From Amycolatopsis cihanbeyliensis (GTDB lineage Bacteria; Actinomycetota; Actinomycetes; Mycobacteriales; Pseudonocardiaceae), in contig NZ_VFML01000001.1 in assembly GCF_006715045.1 (NCBI RefSeq), forward strand, positions 3,626,501-3,690,500: DNA of 64,000 nt, in the 5' to 3' direction. A program made the position numbers and the translations under genes. Below the pieces are notes generated by a model. That model was not told where the DNA came from, made no database searches, and saw nothing but the letters and a program-made list of their open reading frames with translations. Below, piece after piece: positions 51,931-62,389 of the stretch. The first letter of the stretch is position 1; the number at the start of each line of letters is the position of its first letter.

Positions 51931-52800
51931 TCAGAGTTCGGCCCTGCGCTTGCGCAGCATCTGCCGGGACTCCTCGGGGGTCTCGGCATCCACCGCGAGC
52001 CGGTCCAGCGCTCGGCTGTACACCTCGATCTCCTCCGGCTTCTCCAGGTACAGGGCGCCGCAAAGGTGCTCGATGTAGGCGATGTTCGGCAGCTCGGGCT
52101 CGGCGAACCGCAGCAGCGAGAAGGAGGTCTCCGCGGCGCGGCCGCTGTACCTGAACGGCACGACCTGTACCGAGATGTTCGGCAGGCTGGTGAGCTCCAG
52201 CAGGGTGTCGATCTGCGCGCGGAGTATCTCCTCGCCGCCGATCGGACGGTGCAACACGGACTCGTCGATGATCGCCCACAGCCGCGGCGCGTTCGGCCGC
52301 ACCAGCAGCTTCTGCCGCCGCATCCGGATGGCGACCCGGCGCTCGACATCGTCGTTCACCAGTTCCGGCTTGCCGTGGCTGGAGACCGAGCGGGCGTAGT
52401 CCTCGGTCTGCATGAGGCCGGGCACGAACTGCTGCTCGTAGGTCTGAATCCGGGAGGCCGCCTCCTCCAACCCGACGTAGTTGTCCAGCCACCTCGGCAT
52501 CAGGTCGTTGTAGCTCTGCCACCAGCCGGGCTCGTTCGACATCCGGACGAGCTTCAGGTACTCCTCGCGCAGTTCCTCGTCGGTGACCCCGTACATGGTC
52601 AGCAGGTCGGTGACGTCCCGCTCCTTGAAGCCGACCCGACCCAGCTCCATCCGGCTGATCTTCGACTCCGAGGCACGGATCTCGTACCCGGCCTGTGCCC
52701 GGCTCAGCCCCGCCGTCTCCCGGCTCTTGCGCAGCTGGGATCCCAGGATCATGCGGCACGCGGTGGGCCCGGTGTTCTGATCGATGTCACCGGCGACCAT
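51931..52800 (-). CDS. XRE regulator with DUF5753 domain
   Basis: 289 residues from ATG 52800 (AAGGAGAGGG before it). N-terminal Cro/CI HTH at about 18-75 (L-S-R-A-Q-A-G-Y-E-I-R-A-S-E-S-K-I-S). DUF5753 ligand-like domain follows, with Y-E-Q-Q-F-V-P-G-L-M-Q-T-E-D-Y-A-R near 125 and Q-V-V-P-F near 230. Forms the usual regulator/DUF397 pair of actinomycetes that steers development and antibiotic genes. Divergent from a SAV2177-type methyltransferase, a common third partner. Confidence 0.93.
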   Translation of the reverse strand: MVAGDIDQNTGPTACRMILGSQLRKSRETAGLSRAQAGYEIRASESKISRMELGRVGFKERDVTDLLTMYGVTDEELREEYLKLVRMSNEPGWWQSYNDLMPRWLDNYVGLEEAASRIQTYEQQFVPGLMQTEDYARSVSSHGKPELVNDDVERRVAIRMRRQKLLVRPNAPRLWAIIDESVLHRPIGGEEILRAQIDTLLELTSLPNISVQVVPFRYSGRAAETSFSLLRFAEPELPNIAYIEHLCGALYLEKPEEIEVYSRALDRLAVDAETPEESRQMLRKRRAEL

Positions 52801-52829
52801 CGTCCGGCCCTCTCCTTCTCGGCAGTGTC

Positions 52830-52867
52830 CTCGCTGTCCATCGCTGTTCTCGCTGTCCATCGCTGTC
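52830..52867. repeat. 19-bp tandem duplication in the XRE leader
   Basis: CTCGCTGTCCATCGCTGTT followed at once by CTCGCTGTCCATCGCTGTC. Lies 30-67 bp before the XRE start; no coding role seen. Confidence 0.8.
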
Positions 52868-53048
52868 GGCCCTCTTCATGGCGACCTACCTGCGAAACGA
52901 TACTGCACGAGGCACGGTAACGTTCCGACCAACTACGCACCGTCCATGTGCGCCACTCTTGTGGACGACCTGCGTTTACCCAGCGGGCTCAAACACTTAC
53001 CCTTGGTGCGATCCAGCAATTGTTCGTTACGTCACAGTGAGGCCTTCA

Positions 53049-53891
53049 ATGCCTGCCACTCCTCCCGTCACCGAGTACTCCGATCCGCGGCCGCCGGTCG
53101 GCGTGGACCCGAACAGGGCCAGCATCGCCCGGGTCTACGACGCGTTCCTGAACGGCAAGGACAACTACGAGATCGACCGGGAAGTACTCAGGGGGGTGCA
53201 GAAGGCCGCACCGGAAGCGCAGGATCTCGCCACCGAGAACCGTGCGTTCCTGATCAGGGCCTGCCGCTTCCTCGCCCAGCAGACCGGGGTCAACCAGTTC
53301 CTGGACTGCGGCTCCGGGCTGCCCACGGCGGAGAACGTGCACCAGGTGGTGCAGCGGATCAACCCGGAGGCGCGGATCATCTACACCGACAACGACCCGG
53401 TGGTCCTGGCGCACGGCAGGGCCCTGCTGGAGGAGAACGAGCTCACCCACTTCTCGCCCGCGGACATCTTCGACCCGCGCGCCGTGCTGGAGGACGAGGT
53501 GGTGCGCGAGCACATCAACTTCGACGAGCCGCTGGTGCTGCTGCAGCTCGGCACCATGCACCACTACACCGGTGACGCGGACCCCGCGGAGATCATGCGC
53601 GAGTACATCGACGCGCTGCCCTCCGGCTCGTACCTCGCGCTGAGTCACTTCCTCGACCCGGAGAACGAGCACAGCCAACTCGCCCGCAAGATGGAGAACA
53701 TCCTCCTGCACAGCCCGATGGGCAGCGGCACCTTCCGGACGAAGTCCGAGATCGAGGGCCTGTTCGGCGGCCTCCAGATGATCGAGCCAGGGGTGACGCT
53801 GTGCGCCGACTGGTGGCCGGACGGCCCGCAGCTGAAGCCGCTGAACCAGGTGCAGTACTGCATCGCGGGCGGGATCGGCTACAAACCCTGA
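53049..53891 (+). CDS. SAV2177-type SAM-dependent methyltransferase (DUF574)
   Basis: 280 residues. N-terminal D-P-N-R-A-S-I-A-R-V-Y-D-A-F-L-N-G-K-D-N-Y is the family signature; SAM site F-L-D-C-G-S-G-L-P-T at about 86, then Y-T-D-N-D-P-V-V-L. Members are abundant in actinomycetes and often sit beside XRE/DUF397 genes; substrate unknown. Ends in a hairpin. Confidence 0.92.
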   Translation: MPATPPVTEYSDPRPPVGVDPNRASIARVYDAFLNGKDNYEIDREVLRGVQKAAPEAQDLATENRAFLIRACRFLAQQTGVNQFLDCGSGLPTAENVHQVVQRINPEARIIYTDNDPVVLAHGRALLEENELTHFSPADIFDPRAVLEDEVVREHINFDEPLVLLQLGTMHHYTGDADPAEIMREYIDALPSGSYLALSHFLDPENEHSQLARKMENILLHSPMGSGTFRTKSEIEGLFGGLQMIEPGVTLCADWWPDGPQLKPLNQVQYCIAGGIGYKP

Positions 53892-53914
53892 GTGCCTGTT
53901 CCTGAACAGGCACT
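53891..53914. terminator. Hairpin after the methyltransferase
   Basis: AGTGCCTGTTC, CT, GAACAGGCACT: perfect 11-bp arms starting at the last base of the stop codon; also 15 bp after the convergent gene's end. Confidence 0.7.
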
Positions 53915-53929
53915 GAGTCTCACGTCGTC

Positions 53930-54310
53930 TCACGTCCGAACGATCGGCAACCAGTGGGCGAGGTCGGCCCGGGTTCCCGAGGCGGTGACCCGGCCGGCTT
54001 CGACCGCGTCCGTCCACGCCAACCTGCCGGTGGCGAGTTCGAGCCAGGTCCGCGGATCGGTCTCGACCACGTTGGCCGGGGTGCCCCTGGTGTGCCGCGG
54101 TCCCGGCACACACTGCACGGCCGCGAACGGTGGCACCCGCACCTCGACACTGCGCCCCGGTGCGTCGGCGGCGAGCGTGCGCAGGCTCAGCCGGACGGCC
54201 TCGGCCAGTTCGGCCCTGGCGGGTTCCGGGCCGTCTCCGGTCAACCAAGCCGAGATCCGTGCCACGGCGGCGCGTAACCGAGCGGGGTCGACCGAGCGCG
54301 AAGAGGGCAT
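53930..54310 (-). CDS. Sterol-carrier family protein
   Basis: 126 residues. Compact domain with V-E-V-R-V-P-P-F-A-A-V-Q-C near 60 and T-R-G-T-P-A-N-V-V-E-T-D-P-R-T-W-L-E-L-A, the pattern of the small sterol-carrier (MDMPI C-terminal-like) proteins encoded close to purF/purL in actinobacteria. May bind a hydrophobic ligand; function untested. Convergent with the methyltransferase. Confidence 0.85.
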   Translation of the reverse strand: MPSSRSVDPARLRAAVARISAWLTGDGPEPARAELAEAVRLSLRTLAADAPGRSVEVRVPPFAAVQCVPGPRHTRGTPANVVETDPRTWLELATGRLAWTDAVEAGRVTASGTRADLAHWLPIVRT

Positions 54311-54372
54311 GGGGAAACACTAGGATGAACCCGAGACGAGACGCAGGCGACACAACAGACCGAGGGACCGAG

Positions 54373-55035
54373 ATGGCGCAGCGGGACGAGGCCGAGGGGC
54401 CCGAGGGAACGAGCACCCGCGAAGGGACCGGCAGAGCCACCGACCGGACGGAACCGACCTCCCTGCCCGCGGCCAAGCGAAAGCCGGAGATCACCAGGGA
54501 GATGCGGGCCAACGCGCGCGCGAACCCGAACAGTTGGCTGTACGTCATCGACGAGGCGTTCGACCCGAACGGCCGCGTCCCGTCCTGGGCCGTCGTCGGT
54601 GCCTACCCGGTCAACGCGGCCGGCGACATCGTGGAGGACTTCCACCCCAACGACCGGTACCGGCCGTCCCCGAAGGCGCTCGGGTTCCCGGAACCACGCA
54701 ACGACCTGGAACGGCTGCTGCAACTGGTGCGCACCAAGCACCGCCCCGCCGAGGACCTGCCGCGGGTCATCCTGGGCTCCACGTTGTTCGTGTACGCGAT
54801 GTCACCGGTACAGCGCACGGTGATCGGCTTCCACGACCAGGACGGCCGGGTGCTGGTGCCCGCCTACACCGCCAAGTCATTGGTGCCCGAGGAGTGGCCG
54901 CATGCCCGAGCCGTGCTCGGCAGGGACATGGTCGACCTGCTCGCCGGGCACCCCGTGGTGATCAACCCGCATGACGTGGTGACCGCCGTGGTACCGGCCG
55001 AGCATCTGATGAAGGCGCTCGCCGAAGAGGACTGA
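54373..55035 (+). CDS. Type VII secretion system-associated protein
   Basis: 220 residues from ATG 54373, which has GAGGGA before it; an ATG at 54325 overlaps a TAGGAT hexamer (54321-54326) and probably precedes the transcript start. A polar, low-complexity N-terminus is followed by A-N-A-R-A-N-P-N-S-W-L-Y-V-I-D-E-A-F-D-P near 45, the hallmark of proteins annotated as T7SS-associated, then W-A-V-V-G-A-Y-P-V. Two SseB-like halves may be present. Cytoplasmic; role inferred only from family name. Confidence 0.75.
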   Translation: MAQRDEAEGPEGTSTREGTGRATDRTEPTSLPAAKRKPEITREMRANARANPNSWLYVIDEAFDPNGRVPSWAVVGAYPVNAAGDIVEDFHPNDRYRPSPKALGFPEPRNDLERLLQLVRTKHRPAEDLPRVILGSTLFVYAMSPVQRTVIGFHDQDGRVLVPAYTAKSLVPEEWPHARAVLGRDMVDLLAGHPVVINPHDVVTAVVPAEHLMKALAEED

Positions 55036-55173
55036 TCCCCGCCGACCTTCGGCCCCACCCTGCCGGGTGACACCCGGCTCGCGGAACTCCTCCGTTGGCG
55101 GCATCGTGACGCGCGGAGGGACCTGGCGGGCCTGTTCCGGACCGCCGGCATCGCGAGCTGGACGGGAGTCACT

Positions 55174-55986
55174 GTGCACCGGCGAGACATCATATGTTTG
55201 GCCGCCGCGGTCGCGGCCACCCTGACCTGCGCGGCTCCCGCCGCGGCCGCCGAGTACCCGGACTACGACGGAGCCCTACAGCGGCATGCCGGCTCGCAGA
55301 TCGCGCTGCATGAGGGGGTACACGGGGCGCCACCGGCCGCGGCACGGTACGCCCCCGCAGGCCGGACCCTCGGGCACGACGTCAGCGGCTGGCAGGGCGA
55401 GGTCGACTGGCCGAGCGCGACCGGCAAGGGTGCCCGGTTCGTCTACGTGAAGGCGACCGAGGGCACCGGCTTCGTCAGCCCCCGGTTCGCGCAGCAGTAC
55501 GACGGCTCCTACCACACCGGCATGATCCGCGGCGCCTACCATTTCGCGCGACCGGACATCTCCGGCGGCGCCGAGCAGGCCGACTACTTCGTCGACCACG
55601 GCGGCGGCTGGTCGGCGGACGGCCGGACGCTGCCGGGCGCGCTGGATGTGGAGTACAACCCCTACGGCGACACCTGCTACGACCTGGACCCGGCCGGGAT
55701 GGTCGAGTGGATCGGGGACTTCTCCACCAGGTACGCCGAGCGCACCGGCCGCGAGCCGACCATCTACACCAGCACGAGCTGGTGGCGTACCTGCACCGGG
55801 AACAGCCCCGCGTTCGGCGGGTCCCACCCGCTCTGGCTGGCGCGCTACGCACCCGAGATCGGGCCACTGCCCGCCGGGTGGCCGACCCAGACGATCTGGC
55901 AGTTCGCCGACACCGGCCCGCTGCCGGGGGACCAGAACTACTTCAACGGTGCCGAGGACCGGCTGGCCGCCCTCGCGCGCGGCTAG
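55174..55986 (+). CDS. Secreted GH25 lysozyme (muramidase), copy 1
   Basis: 270 residues from GTG 55174. Signal peptide to A-A-A-A-E near 26; the GH25 domain spans about 65-270. Catalytic pattern: D in G-H-D-V-S-G-W-Q, K-A-T-E-G-T-G-F, G-A-Y-H-F-A, and the D-x-E pair in A-L-D-V-E-Y-N. Cuts the glycan strand of peptidoglycan, including O-acetylated muramic acid in the Chalaropsis type. About 60 percent like the next gene by eye. Confidence 0.93.
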   Translation: MHRRDIICLAAAVAATLTCAAPAAAAEYPDYDGALQRHAGSQIALHEGVHGAPPAAARYAPAGRTLGHDVSGWQGEVDWPSATGKGARFVYVKATEGTGFVSPRFAQQYDGSYHTGMIRGAYHFARPDISGGAEQADYFVDHGGGWSADGRTLPGALDVEYNPYGDTCYDLDPAGMVEWIGDFSTRYAERTGREPTIYTSTSWWRTCTGNSPAFGGSHPLWLARYAPEIGPLPAGWPTQTIWQFADTGPLPGDQNYFNGAEDRLAALARG

Positions 55987-55999
55987 CGACGACCGTAAA

Positions 56000-56059
56000 T
56001 CACTCACTCGTGGGCATTAGTTCACGAAATTTCGTGACAAAGGACACATGCGTGAGTGA
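56000..56059. promoter_or_regulatory. Nested palindrome between the two GH25 genes
   Basis: Perfect 16-bp palindrome TCACGAAATTTCGTGA (56022-56037), enclosed by TCACTCAC (56000-56007) and GTGAGTGA (56052-56059). Lies 80-139 bp before the second lysozyme start; candidate operator or terminator of the first gene. Confidence 0.55.
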
Positions 56060-56138
56060 CAATCAATGCTCGGGCGACTACCTGCCGTGAGCCGCCCGTC
56101 GCGAGGGCAAGCTAGACACACCGAAGGGACTTCTCCCG

Positions 56139-57014
56139 ATGTCCACACGAAGAATCCGGCGGAGGGCCTTCAGCGCCGTCACCGCCGCGTCCGCCTGCGT
56201 GCTCCTGCTCGGCACCCTGGCCCCCACCGCATCGGCCGGGGAAACCGGAGGCCTCTCGATCGACGAGTACGTCCGCATGTACGACCACCCACTCGGTTCC
56301 CAGATCGCCAAGGTGGAAGGTGACCAGTCCACCCCGGCCACCAGACAGGAGGCGTTGCGCGTTCGGGATATCGGTCCGGACGGCCGGCGCGTGCTGGCCA
56401 GCGTTCCCGGTATCGACGTGAGCGGATGGCAGAAGAACGTGGACTGGCAGTACTGGTGGAACCAGGGCAAGCGGTTCGCGTACGTGAAGGCGACCGAGGG
56501 CACCGGCTACAAGAGCCCGTACTTCGCCCAGCAGTACAACGGTTCCTACAACATCGGCATGATCCGTGGTGCCTACCACTTCGCGTTGCCGGACCGCTCG
56601 AGCGGCGCGGCTCAGGCGAACTACTTCGTGGACAACGGCGGCGGCTGGTCTGGCGACGGCAAGACCCTCCCCGGCGCGCTGGACATGGAGTACAACCCCT
56701 ACGGCTCGACCTGCTACGGCAAGAGCAAGGCCGGGATGGCGGCGTGGATCAGGGACTTCCACGACACCTATGCCAACCGGACCGGCCGCTGGCCGGTGAT
56801 CTACACCTCGAAGAGCTGGTGGGATCAGTGCGTGGCCACCGGGCACGGGTTCGGCCAGACGGTGCCGCTCTGGGTGGCGCGGTACAGCTCCACGGTCGGG
56901 GCGCTGCCGAACGGCTGGGGCTTCTACACCTTCTGGCAGTACACCTCCAGCCCGATCGACCAGAACACCTTCAACGGCTCCTACGACCGGCTGAAGGTGC
57001 TGGCGACCGGATAG
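56139..57014 (+). CDS. Secreted GH25 lysozyme (muramidase), copy 2
   Basis: 291 residues. Signal peptide ends A-S-A near 32; N-terminal extension to about 85, then GH25 domain with G-I-D-V-S-G-W-Q-K, K-A-T-E-G-T-G-Y, G-A-Y-H-F-A and L-D-M-E-Y-N-P-Y. All catalytic acids present. Tandem paralogue of the gene before it; both proteins share the shape of the N-terminal linker. AAGGGA ribosome site. Confidence 0.93.
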   Translation: MSTRRIRRRAFSAVTAASACVLLLGTLAPTASAGETGGLSIDEYVRMYDHPLGSQIAKVEGDQSTPATRQEALRVRDIGPDGRRVLASVPGIDVSGWQKNVDWQYWWNQGKRFAYVKATEGTGYKSPYFAQQYNGSYNIGMIRGAYHFALPDRSSGAAQANYFVDNGGGWSGDGKTLPGALDMEYNPYGSTCYGKSKAGMAAWIRDFHDTYANRTGRWPVIYTSKSWWDQCVATGHGFGQTVPLWVARYSSTVGALPNGWGFYTFWQYTSSPIDQNTFNGSYDRLKVLATG

Positions 57015-57041
57015 CCTCACCGTCCGAAGTCGACTGATCAC

Positions 57042-57074
57042 GGCTCTCGCCCGGCATGTCTCCGGGCGAGAGCC
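57042..57074 (+). terminator. Hairpin after the second lysozyme gene
   Basis: GGCTCTCGCCCGG, 7-nt loop, CCGGGCGAGAGCC: 13-bp perfect arms. Confidence 0.8.
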
Positions 57075-57208
57075 CCTTCACAGGAACCGAACAACGGCAG
57101 GCAGAATGCCCAGCACGGGCGGTAAGCCGGAGGAACCAGAGCCTCGGCGCCCGCGTCGCACCACCGAGCGCACCAGCGCGGGCGCTGCAAGACTGGAAAG
57201 GCTTCGGC

Positions 57209-58297
57209 ATGACATACCCACCTCAGCCTGGGCAGCCCTACGGCCAGCAACCAGACCCGTACGGCCAAGGCGGGTACCCACAGTCCGGCGGTTTTCCGCA
57301 GCAGGGCCAGTACGGCCAGCCCGACCCTTATGGACAGTACGGGCAGCAGCAGCCCTACGGCGGCTACGACCAGACCGCCATGTACGGCCAGTACCCCGGC
57401 TACCCGCAGCAGGGCCAGTACGGGCAGCCCGGTGGGTACGGGCAGCCCGGTGGGTACGGTCAGCCGCCGAAGAAGCCGAAGACCGCGCTGTGGATCAGCC
57501 TCACGGTGGTGGCGGTGCTGCTCATCGCGTTCGGGGTGACCGGATTCCTCGCGCCCGGCTTCCTGCTGTCCGATGACGAGAAGAGCGCGGACAGCACAAC
57601 GGCGCAGGGCACCGCGGAGCAGATCGTGGCGGCGCTCAACGCCAAGGACGCGAACAGCCTGAACACGCTCAAGTGCGGGGACGCCGACGAGGACGTGACC
57701 CAGGCGATCCAGAACGTGAACAGGGTGGAGGGCGCCAGGCTCACCGGGGCGGTGCAGGAGAACGGCAAGACCGCCACCGCGCCGCTGGAGGTCACGCTGC
57801 AGGGCCAGCCCACCCCGCTCACCGGCGAGCTCGGTAAGGCCGGGGACAAGTGGTGCTGGAAGAACTGGAGCATGAAGCTGCCGGACATCCCCGGCGGGCC
57901 CGGCAACAGCGTTCCCAACGAACCGACCGGGCTGCCCAGCAGGCCGGACGAGCCGACCACCGAGTCGTCCGAGACGGACTCGCCCGGCAGCGGCACCGGG
58001 GACAGCGACGGCGGCAAGGTGATCAAGGAGTTCGTCGGCGAGCTGAACTCCGGAAACAAGTCCGCCGCCATGGGGATGCTGTGCGAGGAGGCCAAGAAGC
58101 AGGAGGAGAGCGACGTGGAGACCGCCACCTCCGGCCAGTCGCAGCTCGAGATCACCGAGGTCAGCGACGGGAAGTACTACGTGTCCGCCAAGCTCAAGGG
58201 CACGGTGGACGGGGAGTCGACCGACGGCCTGGTCGGCGCGGACAACTTCGACGAGGAGGGTTTCTGCATCAGCCTCGTCGGCGTCTACGTCGGCTGA
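57209..58297 (+). CDS. Membrane protein with Gln/Gly/Tyr-rich N-terminus and extracellular DUF4878-like repeats
   Basis: 362 residues from ATG 57209 (GGAAAGG ahead). Residues 1-88 are low-complexity P-Y-G-Q / G-Q-P-G-G-Y repeats, including a perfect 18-bp tandem duplication at 57422-57457. One membrane helix at about 93-115. The outer part has two similar cystatin-like/DUF4878-type units, about 130-225 and 272-362 ([12 protein letters not shown] and [12 protein letters not shown]), joined by a Pro/Ser/Thr linker. Each unit has a pair of Cys. Envelope role inferred. Confidence 0.8.
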   Translation: MTYPPQPGQPYGQQPDPYGQGGYPQSGGFPQQGQYGQPDPYGQYGQQQPYGGYDQTAMYGQYPGYPQQGQYGQPGGYGQPGGYGQPPKKPKTALWISLTVVAVLLIAFGVTGFLAPGFLLSDDEKSADSTTAQGTAEQIVAALNAKDANSLNTLKCGDADEDVTQAIQNVNRVEGARLTGAVQENGKTATAPLEVTLQGQPTPLTGELGKAGDKWCWKNWSMKLPDIPGGPGNSVPNEPTGLPSRPDEPTTESSETDSPGSGTGDSDGGKVIKEFVGELNSGNKSAAMGMLCEEAKKQEESDVETATSGQSQLEITEVSDGKYYVSAKLKGTVDGESTDGLVGADNFDEEGFCISLVGVYVG

Positions 58298-58304
58298 CCG
58301 CCTG

Positions 58305-58342
58305 CCTGGTGGGAGCGCCGCGCGGGCGGCACTCCCACCAGG
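58305..58342. terminator. Bidirectional hairpin between convergent genes
   Basis: CCTGGTGGGAGCGCCGC (58305-58321) and GCGGCACTCCCACCAGG (58326-58342), 17-bp stem with one mismatch that becomes G-U in the leftward transcript. Serves the membrane-protein gene and purL. Confidence 0.82.
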
Positions 58343-58345
58343 CCG

Positions 58346-60655
<2,310 letters not shown>

Positions 60656-60733
60656 GGGTCAAGAGTAGATGGTGCTGTCAGGGGGCCGGAAAATCGGTCG
60701 CCTACCGTGCCACGGCCCACCTACGCTCGGGAC
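60656..60733. promoter_or_regulatory. Divergent promoter region purL / ABC exporter
   Basis: Minus strand: TACTCT six bases before the purL GTG. Plus strand: TACGCT (60722-60727) six bases before ATG 60734. Both predict leaderless transcripts; no clear operator seen. Confidence 0.55.
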
Positions 60734-60766
60734 ATGTCGCAACGAGACGCGCTCGCTCCTGATTGA
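60734..60766 (+). other. Broken original start of the ABC exporter gene (10 codons then TGA)
   Basis: ATG 60734 lies six bases after TACGCT. It reads M-S-Q-R-D-A-L-A-P-D then TGA (60764-60766), and the same frame continues with L-R-S-G-R-G-A-P-L-T-P straight into the exporter. A C-to-T change of a CGA codon would explain the TGA. It is either a nonsense mutation of the true N-terminus or a short upstream frame. Confidence 0.55.
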
Positions 60767-60799
60767 CTCCGCTCCGGTCGCGGCGCCCCGCTGACCCCG

Positions 60800-62389
60800 G
60801 TGCGATACCTGCTGTGGCTGCTGCGCCTGCGCCCCTGGCTGGCCCTCGGCGCGGCCCTGTTCGGTGCACTGTGGCTGGTGCCGGGCGCGCTGCTGCCACT
60901 GGTGGTCGGGCAGGCCATCGACACCGGCATCGCGGCCGGCGACGGCGGTGCGCTGCTCTGGCTGACCGCACTGGTCGTCGGGATCGGCCTGACCCAGGCG
61001 GCCTGCGGTGGCGCCCTGGAATTCCTCAGCCGAGGCATGTGGATGCATGGGGCCGGGACCACCCAGCGGATGGTGTCGGAGCACACCGCCCGGCTCGGGG
61101 CCTCGCTGCACCCGCAGGTGAACACCGGGGACGTGATGGGCGTCTCCTCCTCGGACGTGGACATCATCGGCGACGTCTACGAGGTGCTCGGCCGGCTGGT
61201 GGGCTCGGTGCTCGCGTTCCTCGTGGTCGGCGTCACACTGATGCTCAGGTCCCCGCTGCTGGGCACGGTCGCACTGGTCGGCGTGCCGCTCGCCGCGCTG
61301 GGTATGGCTCCGCTGCTGGCCCCGCTGCACCGGCGGCAGGAGACGCAACGCGAACGGCTCGCCGAGGTCAACGGGATCGGTTCGGATATCGTGTCCGGGC
61401 TGCGCATCCTGCGCGGGATCGGCGGCGAACGCCGGTTCCTGGACCGGTTCCGCACCGCGAGCCAGCGGGTACGCGGGGCCGGGGTGGAGGTGGCCCGTAG
61501 CGACTCCTGGCTCGCCGGTGCCGAGGTGCTGCTGCCCGGGCTGGTGACGGTGACCATCACCTGGCTGGGCGCCCGGCTCGCGGTGCAGGGCACGCTCAGC
61601 GTCGGCGAGCTGGTGGCCTTCTATGGTGCCTCGGCCTTCCTGGTGATCCCGGTCAGCCTGACCACCCAGGCCGCGCACACGATCACCGGCGGCGTCGTCT
61701 CGGCGCGGAAGGCCTGCGGCATCCTGCGCCTGCGGCCACTGCTACCCGAACCGGACTCGCCGGTGCCGCTGCCCGCGGGGCCGCTGGAACTGCACGATTC
61801 GGCCGCCGGGTTCACCGCGGTGGCAGGCAAGCTGACCGTGATCGACGCGCGGTCCGGGGCCGAGGCACTGGCACGGCGGCTGGCCAGGTTCGCCGAACCG
61901 GCGCCGCCCGGGCGGGTCCTGGTCTCCGGGGTGCCCGCCGACCGGGTGGTGGTGGCCGAGCTGCGGCGGCGGGTGGTGTACGCGCACAACCAGGACATCT
62001 GGTTCTCCGGCATCCTGCGCGAGCAGGTGTCCCCGGATCGGGGATCAACCGTGGACATCGAGACCGCGCTGACGGCCGCGGACGCCGAGGACATCGTGCG
62101 GGGCCTGCCGGCCGGGCTGGACGAGCGGATCGGCGAGCGTGGCAGGGAGATCTCCGGCGGGCAGCGCCAGCGGCTGAACCTGGCGAGGGCGCTGGCCGTG
62201 GACGCGGACGTGCTGGTGCTGGACGAGCCCACCTCGGCGGTGGACGCGCACACCGAGGCACGGATCACCGAACGGGTGGCCGCGCTGCGCCGCGGTCGCA
62301 CGACCGTGGTGTTCAGCCAAAGTCCACTGTGGATGAATGTTGCCGACGAGGCGGTCCGGCTCGTACCGGAGGAGGAGCCATGCAGCTGA
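60800..62389 (+). CDS. ABC exporter half, NBD without Walker A
   Basis: 529 residues from GTG 60800; the original start may be ATG 60734 with an in-frame TGA between. Six membrane helices in about 1-300. The nucleotide domain (about 320-529) lacks a P-loop: at the Walker A place stands I-D-A-R-S-G-A-E-A-L without Lys. The signature I-S-G-G-Q-R-Q-R-L and Walker B L-V-L-D-E-P-T-S are kept, while the switch His is Gln (F-S-Q-S). It overlaps the next gene by 10 bp; the two form a heterodimer with one working ATP site. Confidence 0.85.
   Translation: MRYLLWLLRLRPWLALGAALFGALWLVPGALLPLVVGQAIDTGIAAGDGGALLWLTALVVGIGLTQAACGGALEFLSRGMWMHGAGTTQRMVSEHTARLGASLHPQVNTGDVMGVSSSDVDIIGDVYEVLGRLVGSVLAFLVVGVTLMLRSPLLGTVALVGVPLAALGMAPLLAPLHRRQETQRERLAEVNGIGSDIVSGLRILRGIGGERRFLDRFRTASQRVRGAGVEVARSDSWLAGAEVLLPGLVTVTITWLGARLAVQGTLSVGELVAFYGASAFLVIPVSLTTQAAHTITGGVVSARKACGILRLRPLLPEPDSPVPLPAGPLELHDSAAGFTAVAGKLTVIDARSGAEALARRLARFAEPAPPGRVLVSGVPADRVVVAELRRRVVYAHNQDIWFSGILREQVSPDRGSTVDIETALTAADAEDIVRGLPAGLDERIGERGREISGGQRQRLNLARALAVDADVLVLDEPTSAVDAHTEARITERVAALRRGRTTVVFSQSPLWMNVADEAVRLVPEEEPCS

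Noticed and set aside
54325..54372. ATG 54325 as start of the T7SS-associated gene
   Set aside because: TAGGAT overlaps this ATG, so the transcript should begin after it; ATG 54373 has a ribosome site.
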